A DNA stretch of 64,000 nt from an uncultured Clostridia bacterium (GTDB taxonomy: Bacteria > Bacillota > Clostridia > UBA1381), in assembly GCA_934489015.1 (NCBI GenBank), contig CAKSSN010000006.1, forward strand, positions 1 to 64,000. Direction: 5' to 3'. The translations under genes were made by a program, and so were the position numbers. Shown here piece after piece: positions 8,034 to 16,513 of the stretch (position 1 is its first letter; each line of letters begins with the position of its first letter). Under the pieces are notes generated by a model. It was given only the letters and a program-made list of their open reading frames with translations. It had not been told where the DNA came from and ran no database searches.

Positions 8034-9020
8034 TTATTCCTCCTCGCTGTAAGCTATGCCGTTGCTGTTTAGCCATGATATGATTTTTTCTGCTCCCGAC
8101 TCATCGTCCGGCAGCTCGACTATCATCTGACCGTATGCAGTTCCGTCAATATCCTTTGTGTCGGCAAACATTATGTTTACCGGCGCCTGAGCACAGAGTA
8201 CCATTTCGGAAATAACGGGCTTGTTTGACGCTTCGCCGTCAAATACAATTCTTATTTTGCGTTTTCCGCTTATTGTATGTACAGCGCAGTGCGGAAGAAT
8301 AAGCTCGCGCGCAATTTCGGACTTCGGGCTTGCGAAAACCTCGCTGACGCGTCCGAATTCGGCAATTTTGCTTTTGTCTATTACTGCCACATAATCGCAT
8401 ATGCTGTCTATGACCTTCATCTCATGCGTAATTACGATTATAGTAACGCCGAGCGTTTTGTTTATATCCTTCAGAAGCGACAGAATTGATTGTGTTGTGT
8501 TCGGGTCAAGTGCGCTTGTTGCCTCATCACACAATAAATATTTAGGTCTTGTGGCAAGAGCACGTGCGATTGCAACTCTTTGCTTCTGTCCGCCGGACAG
8601 CTGCGAGGGGTAGGAGTTTTCTCTGTCGGAAAGCCCGACAAGCTGCAAAAGCTCCCTTGCGCGCTTAACGGCATCGTCCTTTTTTATGCCGGCTATTTCC
8701 ATAGGGTAGCAGACATTTTTCAAAACATTTCTCTGCTCTAACAGATTAAAGCTCTGAAATATCATTCCTATAGACTGTCTTACCTTTAAAAGCTCCTTTT
8801 GCGAAAGCTTCATAAGCGATTTCCCGTCAAGGATAACATCGCCGGAGGTAGGTCTTTCCAAAAGGTTAATGCATCTTACAAGAGTGCTTTTTCCCGCGCC
8901 CGAAAGACCGATTATGCCGAAAATGCTTCCGTCGTTTACGGTAAGGTTTATATCATCGAGAGCGACTATACTGCCGTAAGATGTTTTATAAGTCTTACCG
9001 AGATTTTTTAATTCAATCAT
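8034..9020 (-). CDS. metN: Methionine ABC transporter ATP-binding protein
   Basis: The ATPase of the importer, 328 residues. Walker A GLSGAGKST is at 38-46, the Q-loop at about 89, the signature LSGGQKQR at 141-148, and Walker B with DEAT at about 161-168. The C-terminal part from about 250 has the NIL/ACT-like regulatory domain that senses internal methionine in MetN proteins. The ribosome site GGAAGGTGA precedes the ATG at 9020. It is the first gene of the operon, behind a long leader with two promoters. I see neither an S-box nor a T-box consensus in that leader. Confidence 0.95.
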   Translation of the reverse strand: MIELKNLGKTYKTSYGSIVALDDINLTVNDGSIFGIIGLSGAGKSTLVRCINLLERPTSGDVILDGKSLMKLSQKELLKVRQSIGMIFQSFNLLEQRNVLKNVCYPMEIAGIKKDDAVKRARELLQLVGLSDRENSYPSQLSGGQKQRVAIARALATRPKYLLCDEATSALDPNTTQSILSLLKDINKTLGVTIIVITHEMKVIDSICDYVAVIDKSKIAEFGRVSEVFASPKSEIARELILPHCAVHTISGKRKIRIVFDGEASNKPVISEMVLCAQAPVNIMFADTKDIDGTAYGQMIVELPDDESGAEKIISWLNSNGIAYSEEE

Positions 9021-9099
9021 TACTTCACCTTCCGAAGAATTATCTTCTTAAATTTATTAACAGGCATTGCCAAAACAATCGACAGCTGTTATAAATTAA

Positions 9100-9128
9100 A
9101 TTATATAATAAATTGAATGATTTGTCAA
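9100..9128 (-). promoter_or_regulatory. Proximal metNIQ promoter
   Basis: On the minus strand: perfect TTGACA (9123-9128), 17 bp, perfect TATAAT (9100-9105). Transcription would start near 9093, about 73 nt before metN. Its -35 overlaps the 3' part of the structured leader made from the distal promoter. Confidence 0.8.
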
Positions 9129-9219
9129 GTGTATTTGCTGATTTCCAGCGGTTTCTAAGTAAATTCGGCATATAGCCGGGCGGAAGGTACTTAAATGCCG
9201 CCGCAAAGGATCCCTTGAT
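9118..9219 (-). promoter_or_regulatory. Structured leader RNA upstream of metN
   Basis: In RNA from the distal promoter the helices nest: UCAAG with CUUGA, UUUGC with GCAAA, UUUAAGUA with UACUUAGA (eight pairs, one G-U), and the hairpin CGGC-UAUAU-GCCG. The one wobble pair is G-U in the minus-strand RNA but would be A-C on the plus strand, which favours a minus-strand RNA. A competing pairing GGCGG with CCGCC exists, so the element could switch. It matches no riboswitch class I recognise, and no intrinsic terminator is seen between it and metN. Confidence 0.45.
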
Positions 9220-9225
9220 GTTTTA

Positions 9226-9254
9226 AGTATAGCATAAAAAGCGTTATTTGTCAA
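9226..9254 (-). promoter_or_regulatory. Distal metNIQ promoter
   Basis: On the minus strand: perfect TTGACA (9249-9254), 17 bp, TATACT (9226-9231). Transcription would start near 9219 and give a leader of about 200 nt before metN. Confidence 0.75.
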
Positions 9255-9306
9255 ATACATAAATGCTATATAATGCTATAGTCAAAAGCTATAGCTGAAA
9301 ATCATT

Positions 9307-10890
9307 TTACAGCGTAAAGCTCGGAGTGTCGGAAATTACAATGGTTGCTTTTGTATATTCGCCCTCAATGCTTTCAAATAAAATTTTGCAGTCGCTTCCG
9401 TACATAAGCTTAAGTCGCAGCCACACGTTTTTTATTCCGTAGCTTCCGTCATAGCTGTCAAGATCGGATAGCTTCTCAAGCGTTTCCGCGCTCATTCCAA
9501 TTCCGTTATCAAACACGGTAAAGCGGATTATGTTGTTTTCCGTGCGGCAGGAAACGAGAATTTGACATTCGCCGCTTTTAGCCGACAAGCCGTGAGATAT
9601 TGAGTTTTCTATAAACGGCTGAAGCAGCAGATGTGGAATTTTAACGCCCTTCACCGAGTCCGGTATATCAAATGACAGGTTGTACTTTTTCCCGTGCGAT
9701 ATTTCGTTTACCGACACGAATTTTTCAAGCAAAATCATTTCATCCGATATTGTTATGTTTTTCTTATCCTTATTAAGAACGGCTCTGTAGTATGCTACAA
9801 GGTCGTTTATAATCGTCATTATCTCCTTATCCTTATATCTGAATGCTTTAAGCTTTATAACGGAAAGAGAGTTATATAAAAGGTGAGGATTAAACTTATT
9901 CTGCAAAAGCTGAAGCTCAAGGTTTTGCAGCTCGAATTTAATTTTGTGGTTTGCCTCCGTAGCTTCTTTTATGCTTGTAACAAGCGAGCTTATAGCCGAT
10001 TTTATTATTGCCAGCTCCTTAGGGTCGGAGGAGTTCGGAGAAAGCTCGAGCATGAGCAGATCGCCGCCTGCAAGGCTGTTGATAAACCTTTCGATTTCGG
10101 CGGTTGTTTTTGCGGTTGTTCTGTAGGCAAGCACAATTGTGATTGTCATAAACATAATTCCGAGCGCGGCGAAAATGAGGATAAAGAAGGTGTTTCGCGC
10201 AGCTCCCGATTCTATCGGCGCATATGCGGTGTAGCTGTCGTCAATCTGCGTTGTAACGCAGTTGCCGGTGGGGCGTCTGCCGGTATATGTAATATCGGCG
10301 CTCCCGGCAAACTCGGAGCTTTCGGGAATATAGCAGCGGCACGCGAGAATACAGCCCTTGTTAAAGGGCATTTTTCTGTAAAAAATAAAATACCGTCTGC
10401 TTTGAGAGTCCTTTAATATTGTTGTTTCTCTGTAAATGCTTGTGTTGTTTTTTTCAAAAAAGTCAAAAATCTCGTCCGCATTTGCAAGCGATGAAATTTT
10501 CTGAAAATATCGGCTGTCGTAAATGCTGTCGTTTTGATTGTATATAATCACGTTTTCGGCGGACGCATTGCTGTAAATCGTGTCAAAATACGCGGATATA
10601 TTATTAAGAAATTCAAGCTTTTCGGTGTTTTTTTCAAGGTGCGTATTGAGATTATCGGTAAGATAGCCGTATCTTAAAATCATGTTGCTTTGCGAAACGG
10701 TGTTTGATATGCTGTTTTGAACCTCACGCGCATACGCGTTTGCGTAGTTCTGCGCAGTCATTTCACGCTCGTTTTTAAAATTCATGCATATTAAAAAGCA
10801 TGAAAGCGTTAAAATTATGCATAGCAGAATTAAAGAGAATAATATATTGTTAAATGTTATTTTTTTGAAAATACTGTTATTTTTAAGCAT
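9307..10890 (-). CDS. YesM-type sensor histidine kinase
   Basis: Membrane sensor of a two-component pair, 527 residues from the ATG at 10890. That start overlaps the end of the regulator gene by 8 bases and has AAGGTGA just upstream; a start at 10956 would lie deep inside the neighbour. Order: membrane helix (about 14-36), an extracellular sensor region of about 195 residues, a second helix (about 233-257), a HAMP-like linker, the His_kinase domain with the phospho-acceptor histidine near 334 in FNPHLLYNSL, and the HATPase N box ENSISHGL and G box DNGIGMS. This family commonly responds to a polysaccharide or its importer. The divergent LplB/YtcP-type genes support that role here. Confidence 0.92.
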   Translation of the reverse strand: MLKNNSIFKKITFNNILFSLILLCIILTLSCFLICMNFKNEREMTAQNYANAYAREVQNSISNTVSQSNMILRYGYLTDNLNTHLEKNTEKLEFLNNISAYFDTIYSNASAENVIIYNQNDSIYDSRYFQKISSLANADEIFDFFEKNNTSIYRETTILKDSQSRRYFIFYRKMPFNKGCILACRCYIPESSEFAGSADITYTGRRPTGNCVTTQIDDSYTAYAPIESGAARNTFFILIFAALGIMFMTITIVLAYRTTAKTTAEIERFINSLAGGDLLMLELSPNSSDPKELAIIKSAISSLVTSIKEATEANHKIKFELQNLELQLLQNKFNPHLLYNSLSVIKLKAFRYKDKEIMTIINDLVAYYRAVLNKDKKNITISDEMILLEKFVSVNEISHGKKYNLSFDIPDSVKGVKIPHLLLQPFIENSISHGLSAKSGECQILVSCRTENNIIRFTVFDNGIGMSAETLEKLSDLDSYDGSYGIKNVWLRLKLMYGSDCKILFESIEGEYTKATIVISDTPSFTL

Positions 10891-12445
10891 CCTGTTCACC
10901 TTGTAAATTTTTCTGCCAGTCGCTCGGATTACAGCCCGTATATTTGCGGAAAACATCTGAAAAATGTGCCTTTGATTTGTAGCCTACCATGTCGGCAACC
11001 TCATATATTTTCACATACGGATTTGCAAGCAGCTCCTTTGCCTTTTCCATTCTTCTTGTGAGAAGATATTCAAATATTGTTTCGTTTGTGTATTTTTTAA
11101 ATACATTTTTTGCATAGCTGGCGGATATATGAATTTCGTCCGTTATCTGCGAAATGTTTGAAATATCCCTGTAGTTTTTGTCTATATACGATTTTATATC
11201 CTTTACGATTTTGTTGTAGCGGTTGTTTTCGGTGTTTTGTATAAGTGTTATTGCCGCATTTATAATGTTAAAAAGCCATTGCTTTGCGTTGTAGTGCGAA
11301 TTTATGGTGTCGAGCTTCCCGTAAATAATCGCTGATGAGCCGAACAAATCCTTGATGTCGAGATTATGGTCGAGCAGAATAAGCTGAATTGCGGTTATTA
11401 TTGATATGCAAAGCGGCTTTACGTCGTTTTGACGTATATTCGGCGGATAAAATCTGTCGAGAAACGAGTGGATTTTATCGGGCGTTGTTTCATCGAGGCA
11501 GCAGAGCAAATCCTCTTTAAGCTCCGTTATTTCAAAATTCGGCTGTGTATAAAACTGCTCCTCATAGACGCACAGACCGTAGGTTGAAAGCGATATAAAA
11601 TATTCGAGCGCCGAATTTGCCTGCTGAAGACTGTTCGGCAGCTCCTGAAGCTTTCCGCACGGCAGCGAAAGACCGATTGTCAGATATATTTCACATTCGT
11701 TTGCGGTCCTTTGGTAAAAGTCCAGAAGCTGATTTTTTACGCTTTCGGCAAAGGTACTTAAATCATCGCTTTCGCTCATAAATATAAAAAGGCATTTGTT
11801 TTCGTCCTCCGCAACGTGATATACCGTTATTCCTTCTATATGCTTTTTTGAATATTCGATTATTCTGTAGGAATTTGCATCGTTCACGGAAATCTGCATT
11901 GCCGCCAGGCAGAAGCTGCTGTATTTGTCAAAGCCGAGATTTGAGTTCGTTTTCTTAAAATATTCGTTGTCGATTTTCGGACTGTAGAGAAAGCGGCAAA
12001 GAAAGTTTTCGCGGAATAAATCAAGGCTTTCGTCAACTATCTGCGAGGCAAGATGAGTTTTCTTTTCGCTTTCGAGAACGCTTATCGCCTTAACCGCCGC
12101 CTCCTCAAGCTCATCCGGATCAAGCGGCTTTAGAAGATATGCAACGGTGTTGTTATCTATTGCGTTTTTCATATAATCGTAATCGTCATAGCAGCTTACA
12201 AATATAAATTTTATTTCGGGATAAATTTCCCTGACTGCGTTTTGAAGCCCCACACCGTCCACAATCGGCATAACAACATCGGTTATTATAATATCCGGCA
12301 AAAAGCCGCCGTTTATAATATCGAGAGCTACTCTGCCGTTTGAGGCTGTTTTTATTTCGTTTATTTTCAGCTCATCCCAGTTTACAAATTCAAGTATACT
12401 TCCCAGCTGTGTTAAATTATCGTCTACGATAAGCATTTTATACAT
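10883..12445 (-). CDS. YesN-type response regulator with AraC DNA-binding domain
   Basis: Receiver plus transcription factor, 520 residues. The N-terminal receiver has the acidic pair VDD at 7-9, the phosphorylation site D56 in DIIITDVVMP, and the conserved lysine in LLKPLD. A middle region of about 280 residues is typical of YesN proteins. The C-terminal 100 residues hold two AraC-type helix-turn-helices (ASYAKNVFKKYT; VADMVGYKSKAHFSDVF). It is the first gene of a two-gene operon with the kinase and is divergent from the ABC importer, its probable target. The inverted repeat at 12536-12563 is a candidate binding site. Confidence 0.92.
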   Translation of the reverse strand: MYKMLIVDDNLTQLGSILEFVNWDELKINEIKTASNGRVALDIINGGFLPDIIITDVVMPIVDGVGLQNAVREIYPEIKFIFVSCYDDYDYMKNAIDNNTVAYLLKPLDPDELEEAAVKAISVLESEKKTHLASQIVDESLDLFRENFLCRFLYSPKIDNEYFKKTNSNLGFDKYSSFCLAAMQISVNDANSYRIIEYSKKHIEGITVYHVAEDENKCLFIFMSESDDLSTFAESVKNQLLDFYQRTANECEIYLTIGLSLPCGKLQELPNSLQQANSALEYFISLSTYGLCVYEEQFYTQPNFEITELKEDLLCCLDETTPDKIHSFLDRFYPPNIRQNDVKPLCISIITAIQLILLDHNLDIKDLFGSSAIIYGKLDTINSHYNAKQWLFNIINAAITLIQNTENNRYNKIVKDIKSYIDKNYRDISNISQITDEIHISASYAKNVFKKYTNETIFEYLLTRRMEKAKELLANPYVKIYEVADMVGYKSKAHFSDVFRKYTGCNPSDWQKNLQGEQDA

Positions 12446-12487
12446 GGTTCTGATCCTTTCATACTTATATAATACATCCTATTTTAA

Positions 12488-12516
12488 ATTATAATATAAA
12501 TCAGAGCGATTTTCAA
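12488..12516 (-). promoter_or_regulatory. Promoter of the two-component operon
   Basis: On the minus strand: TTGAAA (12511-12516), 17 bp, TATAAT (12488-12493). It lies about 43 bases before the regulator start codon. Confidence 0.75.
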
Positions 12517-12535
12517 GTGAAAAGATTAAAAAAGT

Positions 12536-12563
12536 ACAATCGGGTTATATTTAGTCCGATTGT
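12536..12563. promoter_or_regulatory. Inverted-repeat operator candidate
   Basis: ACAATCGG (12536-12543) and CCGATTGT (12556-12563) form a perfect 8-bp inverted repeat with a 12-base AT-rich spacer. It ends five bases before the -35 of the importer promoter, a usual position for an activator such as the YesN-type regulator encoded next door. Confidence 0.5.
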
Positions 12564-12567
12564 GTTA

Positions 12568-12596
12568 TTTACAAAAATCAAAAAAGACGATATAAT
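12568..12596 (+). promoter_or_regulatory. Promoter of the ABC importer and downstream locus
   Basis: TTTACA (12568-12573), 17 bp, TATAAT (12591-12596). It may drive a very long transcript, as no clear terminator appears before 36527. Confidence 0.8.
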
Positions 12597-12628
12597 TTTA
12601 TTGTAAAGTATTAATAAAACAAAAAGGA

Positions 12629-13600
12629 ATGATGAAAAAAATGAGTATCAGAAGCGGCGAGGCGAGTCGGCAGATTTACAGAGCTGAAAAACAGGGATTT
12701 ATGAAAAACATCAAAAAGCACAGGTATGCGTATTTGCTTATACTTCCTGCGCTGCTGTTTGTGTTGGTTTTTTCTTATTTTCCGCTGCTCGGAATTGTTA
12801 TGGCATTTAAGGATTACAGCGTGCTTGACGGAATTATGGGCAGTCCGTGGGTTGGCTTTAAGCATTTTATAACTATTTTTACTCAGCCCAATATGCTCAA
12901 AACCATAGCTAACACGCTTCTTTACGGCGCTGTTATACTTTTCGGCGGATTTCCGTTTCCTATAATTCTTGCCATAATGTTTAACGAATTGAGGAATATG
13001 AAATTTAAAAAGGTAGTTCAGACGGTTTCATATATGCCGTACTTTCTTTCGTGGATTTCGGTAATAGGTCTGTTTTATGCGTTTCTTGCAACTGAGGGAC
13101 CCTTTAACAGCCTTATGGCGCTGATTTTCGGCAGCGGCTGGCAGGCGAAAAATATATTGCTTGACAGCAAATATTTTCTCCCGGTTATATACATATCTCA
13201 CCTTTGGAAAAATGTCGGGTGGTCGTCGGTGCTGTTCCTTGCGGCGATTGCCGGAATAGATCCATCGCTTTATGAGGCGGCGTCAATTGACGGCTGCGGA
13301 AGATTTAAGCAGATAATGCATATAACAATTCCGTCAATTGCGACAACTATGATTATTGTGCTTATAATGTCACTCGGTACGCTTGTAAACACAAATTTTG
13401 AACAGGTTTACGGCTTCCAGAACGTATATGTTCAGGAGGCAACGGACGTTATCAATACAGTTATCTACCGTCAGGGAATTGAAAACGGAAAATATTCTCT
13501 TGCAACGGCGTTCGGATTAAGTCAGGGCGTTGTAACGCTTGCCCTGCTGCTTATTTCAAATACACTGAGCAAGAAGCTGTTTAAGATAAGCATTTGGTAA
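12629..13600 (+). CDS. ABC oligosaccharide importer permease, LplB type
   Basis: One of two membrane subunits of a CUT1-type importer, 323 residues. A hydrophilic N-terminus of about 30 residues precedes six membrane segments. The docking loop EAASIDGCG is present, with the invariant GxxxxxxxxxP spacing following it. The start is the first ATG of an ATGATG after AAAGGAA. LplB/YtcO-type permeases pair with YtcP-type permeases and lipoprotein binders for complex polysaccharide fragments such as rhamnogalacturonan oligosaccharides. No ATPase gene lies in the window, which is usual, as a shared MsmX-like ATPase serves many such importers. Confidence 0.9.
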   Translation: MMKKMSIRSGEASRQIYRAEKQGFMKNIKKHRYAYLLILPALLFVLVFSYFPLLGIVMAFKDYSVLDGIMGSPWVGFKHFITIFTQPNMLKTIANTLLYGAVILFGGFPFPIILAIMFNELRNMKFKKVVQTVSYMPYFLSWISVIGLFYAFLATEGPFNSLMALIFGSGWQAKNILLDSKYFLPVIYISHLWKNVGWSSVLFLAAIAGIDPSLYEAASIDGCGRFKQIMHITIPSIATTMIIVLIMSLGTLVNTNFEQVYGFQNVYVQEATDVINTVIYRQGIENGKYSLATAFGLSQGVVTLALLLISNTLSKKLFKISIW

Positions 13601-13627
13601 TACTATAAATAAGAGAGGAAATAAATT

Positions 13628-14521
13628 ATGAAAAGAAGTAACGGCGAAAAAATATTTAACATTTTCAATATAATTTTTATGATTTTGCTATGTGTAGTAA
13701 TGCTCTATCCGTATTTAAATCAGATTGCCATATCCTTTAACGACGGAATGGACAGCATGAAAGGCGGCATTACTCTGCTGCCGAGAAAGTTTACACTTGA
13801 AAATTACAGGTCTGTTTTTACAAGCAGCGATTTTACTCAGTCGGTTATAATTTCGGTTGCGCGTGTAATCAGCTCAACGCTGCTTTCGCTTTTGGTTGTA
13901 TATTCATGTGCATACGGTCTTACGAGAAAGAATTTACCCTATAAGCGCGGTCTTACTCTGTTTCTTATGATACCGGCTTATATAACCGCCGGAGTTATTC
14001 CTACATATATATTATATCGTTATCTCGGTATGATAAATAATTTTCTCGTATATATTCTGCCGGGTGCGTTTGTGTTTTACAACATGGTTATTATCCGCTC
14101 GTTTTTGCAGGAGATACCCGAAAGCATAGAGGAGAGCGCGCAGATAGACGGCGCGAATGATATATACATAATGTTTAAAATCATCATGCCGCTTTCAATG
14201 CCCGTTATTGCAACCGTTTCGCTTTGGGTTGCCGTCGGCGCGTGGAACGACTGGACAACAACGCTTATGTATGTTACAAAGCGCGAGCTTTTCCCGCTTC
14301 AGTACCTCATGATGCGCATAATTAAGGAAAGCGAGGCGGCGCAGCAGATGGCAATGCAGGCGAGCATGAATAAAGGCTCTGCCGCAACCGTATCTCAGCC
14401 GACATCAGAGTCGGTTAAGTCCGCAACGCTTATCGTCACAACAATACCTATTATAATGGTTTATCCGTTTTTGCAGAAGTACTTTATAAAGGGCGTTGCT
14501 CTCGGCGCTGTTAAAGGCTAA
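13628..14521 (+). CDS. ABC oligosaccharide importer permease, YtcP type
   Basis: Second membrane subunit, 297 residues, with six membrane segments and the docking loop ESAQIDGAND. The ending (KGVALGAVKG) is typical of YtcP/YesQ-type permeases. AGAGAGGAAA precedes the ATG. It lies 27 bases after its partner permease and 72 bases before the binding protein, with a hairpin in the latter gap. Confidence 0.9.
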   Translation: MKRSNGEKIFNIFNIIFMILLCVVMLYPYLNQIAISFNDGMDSMKGGITLLPRKFTLENYRSVFTSSDFTQSVIISVARVISSTLLSLLVVYSCAYGLTRKNLPYKRGLTLFLMIPAYITAGVIPTYILYRYLGMINNFLVYILPGAFVFYNMVIIRSFLQEIPESIEESAQIDGANDIYIMFKIIMPLSMPVIATVSLWVAVGAWNDWTTTLMYVTKRELFPLQYLMMRIIKESEAAQQMAMQASMNKGSAATVSQPTSESVKSATLIVTTIPIIMVYPFLQKYFIKGVALGAVKG

Positions 14522-14534
14522 AAAATGTATAATC

Positions 14535-14560
14535 CGATTGTAAAACGTGTTTTGCAATCG
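14535..14560 (+). other. Intergenic hairpin between permease and binding protein genes
   Basis: CGATTGTAAAAC pairs with GTTTTGCAATCG around a tiny loop, with one G-U pair. No T-run follows, so it is not a terminator. Such hairpins often stabilise or help process mRNA so that the downstream binding protein is made in excess. CCGATTGT also occurs in the operator at 12556. Confidence 0.6.
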
Positions 14561-14593
14561 TCTATAAAAAATAAAAATCAAGGAGGACAAAAA

Positions 14594-16447
14594 ATGTTCA
14601 ACAAAAAAAGAGTAGTATCAGCGGTGCTTGCAGGCGCAATGCTTACGGCTTTGGCGGCAGGCTGCGGAGAAAAGAGGTCAGCTGAGGAGTTTAACGAAAA
14701 CGGAGAATATGTTCCCGGCAAAATGCTGGAGCTTACCGTTTGGGAAACTCAGGGTACGGATTACGCGCCCGTTCCGCTTGTTAAGGGCGACGTTGTTGCC
14801 GAGTGGCTTGAGGGCAAGACAAATGTTAAAGTTAAGGATATGTACGGAAATGACGGCGGTCAGTGGGATCCGAAGCTTACAAAGCTTGTTGCCGGAGATA
14901 ACATGCCCGATATAGTACACTGCGGTGCATTTCAGGGACCGGCGCATTTTGCAAAGCTCAATGAGCTTGGCAAGGTTTGGGAGCTTACTCCGGAGATGAT
15001 TCAGAAATACGCTCCTAACGTATGGAAAAGAACACCGGCAAAATACTGGGACGCTATAAAGGTGGACGGAAAAATTCTCGGTATACCGTATAACTGTAAT
15101 CTTGAAAGGGAGGTATATCCCGATATTGATGATGAAACATATGAATATTTCGAGGACAATTGCAAGGCGTATGAAACAGACGTAACGTTTTTGTCAACGC
15201 AGTATTTCTGGATAAGGGACGATGTTTTGCAGCAGTTTTATCCTGAAGCAAAGAGCTATGACGAGCTTTGCAAAATACTTGAAGAAAAGAACGCGCCGAT
15301 AGGTGACGAGCTCCTTGATGTTCCGATTAACACAACGGAAGAATTTGTTGATTTCATGTATGATATAGACAAGGCAAACATTAAAGAGGACGGCAAAAAG
15401 GTTTATGCAACAGGCTATGCCGGCGGCGATAACTGGATTGCGCTCACATGGCTCGGCGCTGATATGTACGGCTATAAAAACCATTCATATACGGGCACAT
15501 GGAATAATGTGAAGCAGCAGATAGAAATTCCGCTTGCTCATGACATAATAAGGCAGGCTGCAAAGAAGCAAAACGAGATGATTAACGACGGCGTTATAGA
15601 CCCCGAATCGCTCGCACACACAACGGCTCAGTATAAGGAAAAGATTATAAACGGTCAGTATGCAATAGCTCCGCTTCAGTATGTCGGCGGTGGTATGGCA
15701 ATTAACGAGGAGCTTGAAAAGGCAGGAAAGTCATGGCGCTTCCGTCCGTTCATAACACAGGTTCCGGCGCCTGAGGGCTACGGCGCGTTTACGGAAAAAA
15801 CGCTTTGGCAGGAATCAATCTGCTTCCTTAAAACTCTCAGCGAGGAGCAGCTCCATCAGGTTCTTAACTGGATAAACACACAGTACAGTGACGAATATGA
15901 GCAGGTTAATTACTGGGGTCCGGAGGATAAGGGTCTTTACACAACAGACGAAAGCGGAAAGAGAGTATTTAAGGACGAGAATTTAAACAAACACTTTATA
16001 GAGGGCGATAAGAGCGTGCTTCCCGAAAGAGAAGACAGACTCGGTCTTCAGGAGGGCGGAACGCTTCTGCGTGTAAGCCCGTCACCGTACAGAAGCGTTT
16101 GGGATCCCGGCGTTATGCACAGAAGCTTTAAGTATGTTCCGACATCCGACAGCGGCTTCAGATTCCCGAAAGACAGCGAACACGTTAAGAATGTTAAGGA
16201 ATATCCGCCCTGTCAGGTATGGAGCTCCGTATATGCCGATATACCTGAGGTTGTAAGTTTCTGGGGCGAAAGAGAGCAGTGGGAGTCCAAGTTTAAAATC
16301 GCACTTGCGGCAGGCAAGGATGAGTTTGACAGCAAGTGGGACAGCGCACTGGGTACATTAAACGAAATTGTAAGTGTGGATGCTCTTGAAAAGGCAATGA
16401 CAGAGGTTGCAAAGCCGCTTGCGGATGAAATAAAAGATGAGCAATAA
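14594..16447 (+). CDS. ABC importer substrate-binding lipoprotein, LplA type
   Basis: Extracellular glycan-binding protein, 617 residues from the ATG at 14594, which has AAGGAGG ahead of it; the longer open frame from 14525 runs through the intergenic hairpin and is not the start. The lipobox LAAGC gives Cys24 as the lipidated residue. Aromatic residues typical of sugar binders are frequent (WETQGTDY, NDGGQWD, TWLGADMYG). Its size, over 600 residues, matches binders for large oligosaccharides of the LplA/YtcQ group. The precise ligand cannot be read from the sequence. Confidence 0.9.
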   Translation: MFNKKRVVSAVLAGAMLTALAAGCGEKRSAEEFNENGEYVPGKMLELTVWETQGTDYAPVPLVKGDVVAEWLEGKTNVKVKDMYGNDGGQWDPKLTKLVAGDNMPDIVHCGAFQGPAHFAKLNELGKVWELTPEMIQKYAPNVWKRTPAKYWDAIKVDGKILGIPYNCNLEREVYPDIDDETYEYFEDNCKAYETDVTFLSTQYFWIRDDVLQQFYPEAKSYDELCKILEEKNAPIGDELLDVPINTTEEFVDFMYDIDKANIKEDGKKVYATGYAGGDNWIALTWLGADMYGYKNHSYTGTWNNVKQQIEIPLAHDIIRQAAKKQNEMINDGVIDPESLAHTTAQYKEKIINGQYAIAPLQYVGGGMAINEELEKAGKSWRFRPFITQVPAPEGYGAFTEKTLWQESICFLKTLSEEQLHQVLNWINTQYSDEYEQVNYWGPEDKGLYTTDESGKRVFKDENLNKHFIEGDKSVLPEREDRLGLQEGGTLLRVSPSPYRSVWDPGVMHRSFKYVPTSDSGFRFPKDSEHVKNVKEYPPCQVWSSVYADIPEVVSFWGEREQWESKFKIALAAGKDEFDSKWDSALGTLNEIVSVDALEKAMTEVAKPLADEIKDEQ

Positions 16448-16462
16448 TTATTAAATACATAG

Positions 16463-16489
16463 TGCGGCGGAGCGTTATGCTCTGCCGCA
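16463..16489 (+). other. Hairpin downstream of the binding protein gene
   Basis: TGCGGCGGAGC pairs with GCTCTGCCGCA around GTTAT, with one G-U pair. No T-run follows. It is probably an mRNA-stabilising or attenuating element that lowers expression of the giant genes behind it. Confidence 0.55.
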
Positions 16490-16513
16490 AAATAAAGAAA
16501 GGTTGGTAGGAGA

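Noticed and set aside
9021..9219. S-box or T-box riboswitch before metN
   Set aside because: The S-box core motifs and the T-box GGGTGG-type sequence are not present.
9261..9290. Hairpin GCTATAG-CTATAGC as terminator of the histidine kinase gene
   Set aside because: The stem is short and no T-run follows on the minus strand.
9883..10416. Plus-strand ORF of 177 codons
   Set aside because: It lies wholly inside the histidine kinase gene on the other strand, has no ribosome site and reads as low-complexity Lys/Cys-rich sequence.
14525..14593. Longer N-terminus of the binding protein from ATG 14525
   Set aside because: It would run through an intergenic hairpin and place residues before a perfect signal peptide; the AAGGAGG site fixes the start at 14594.
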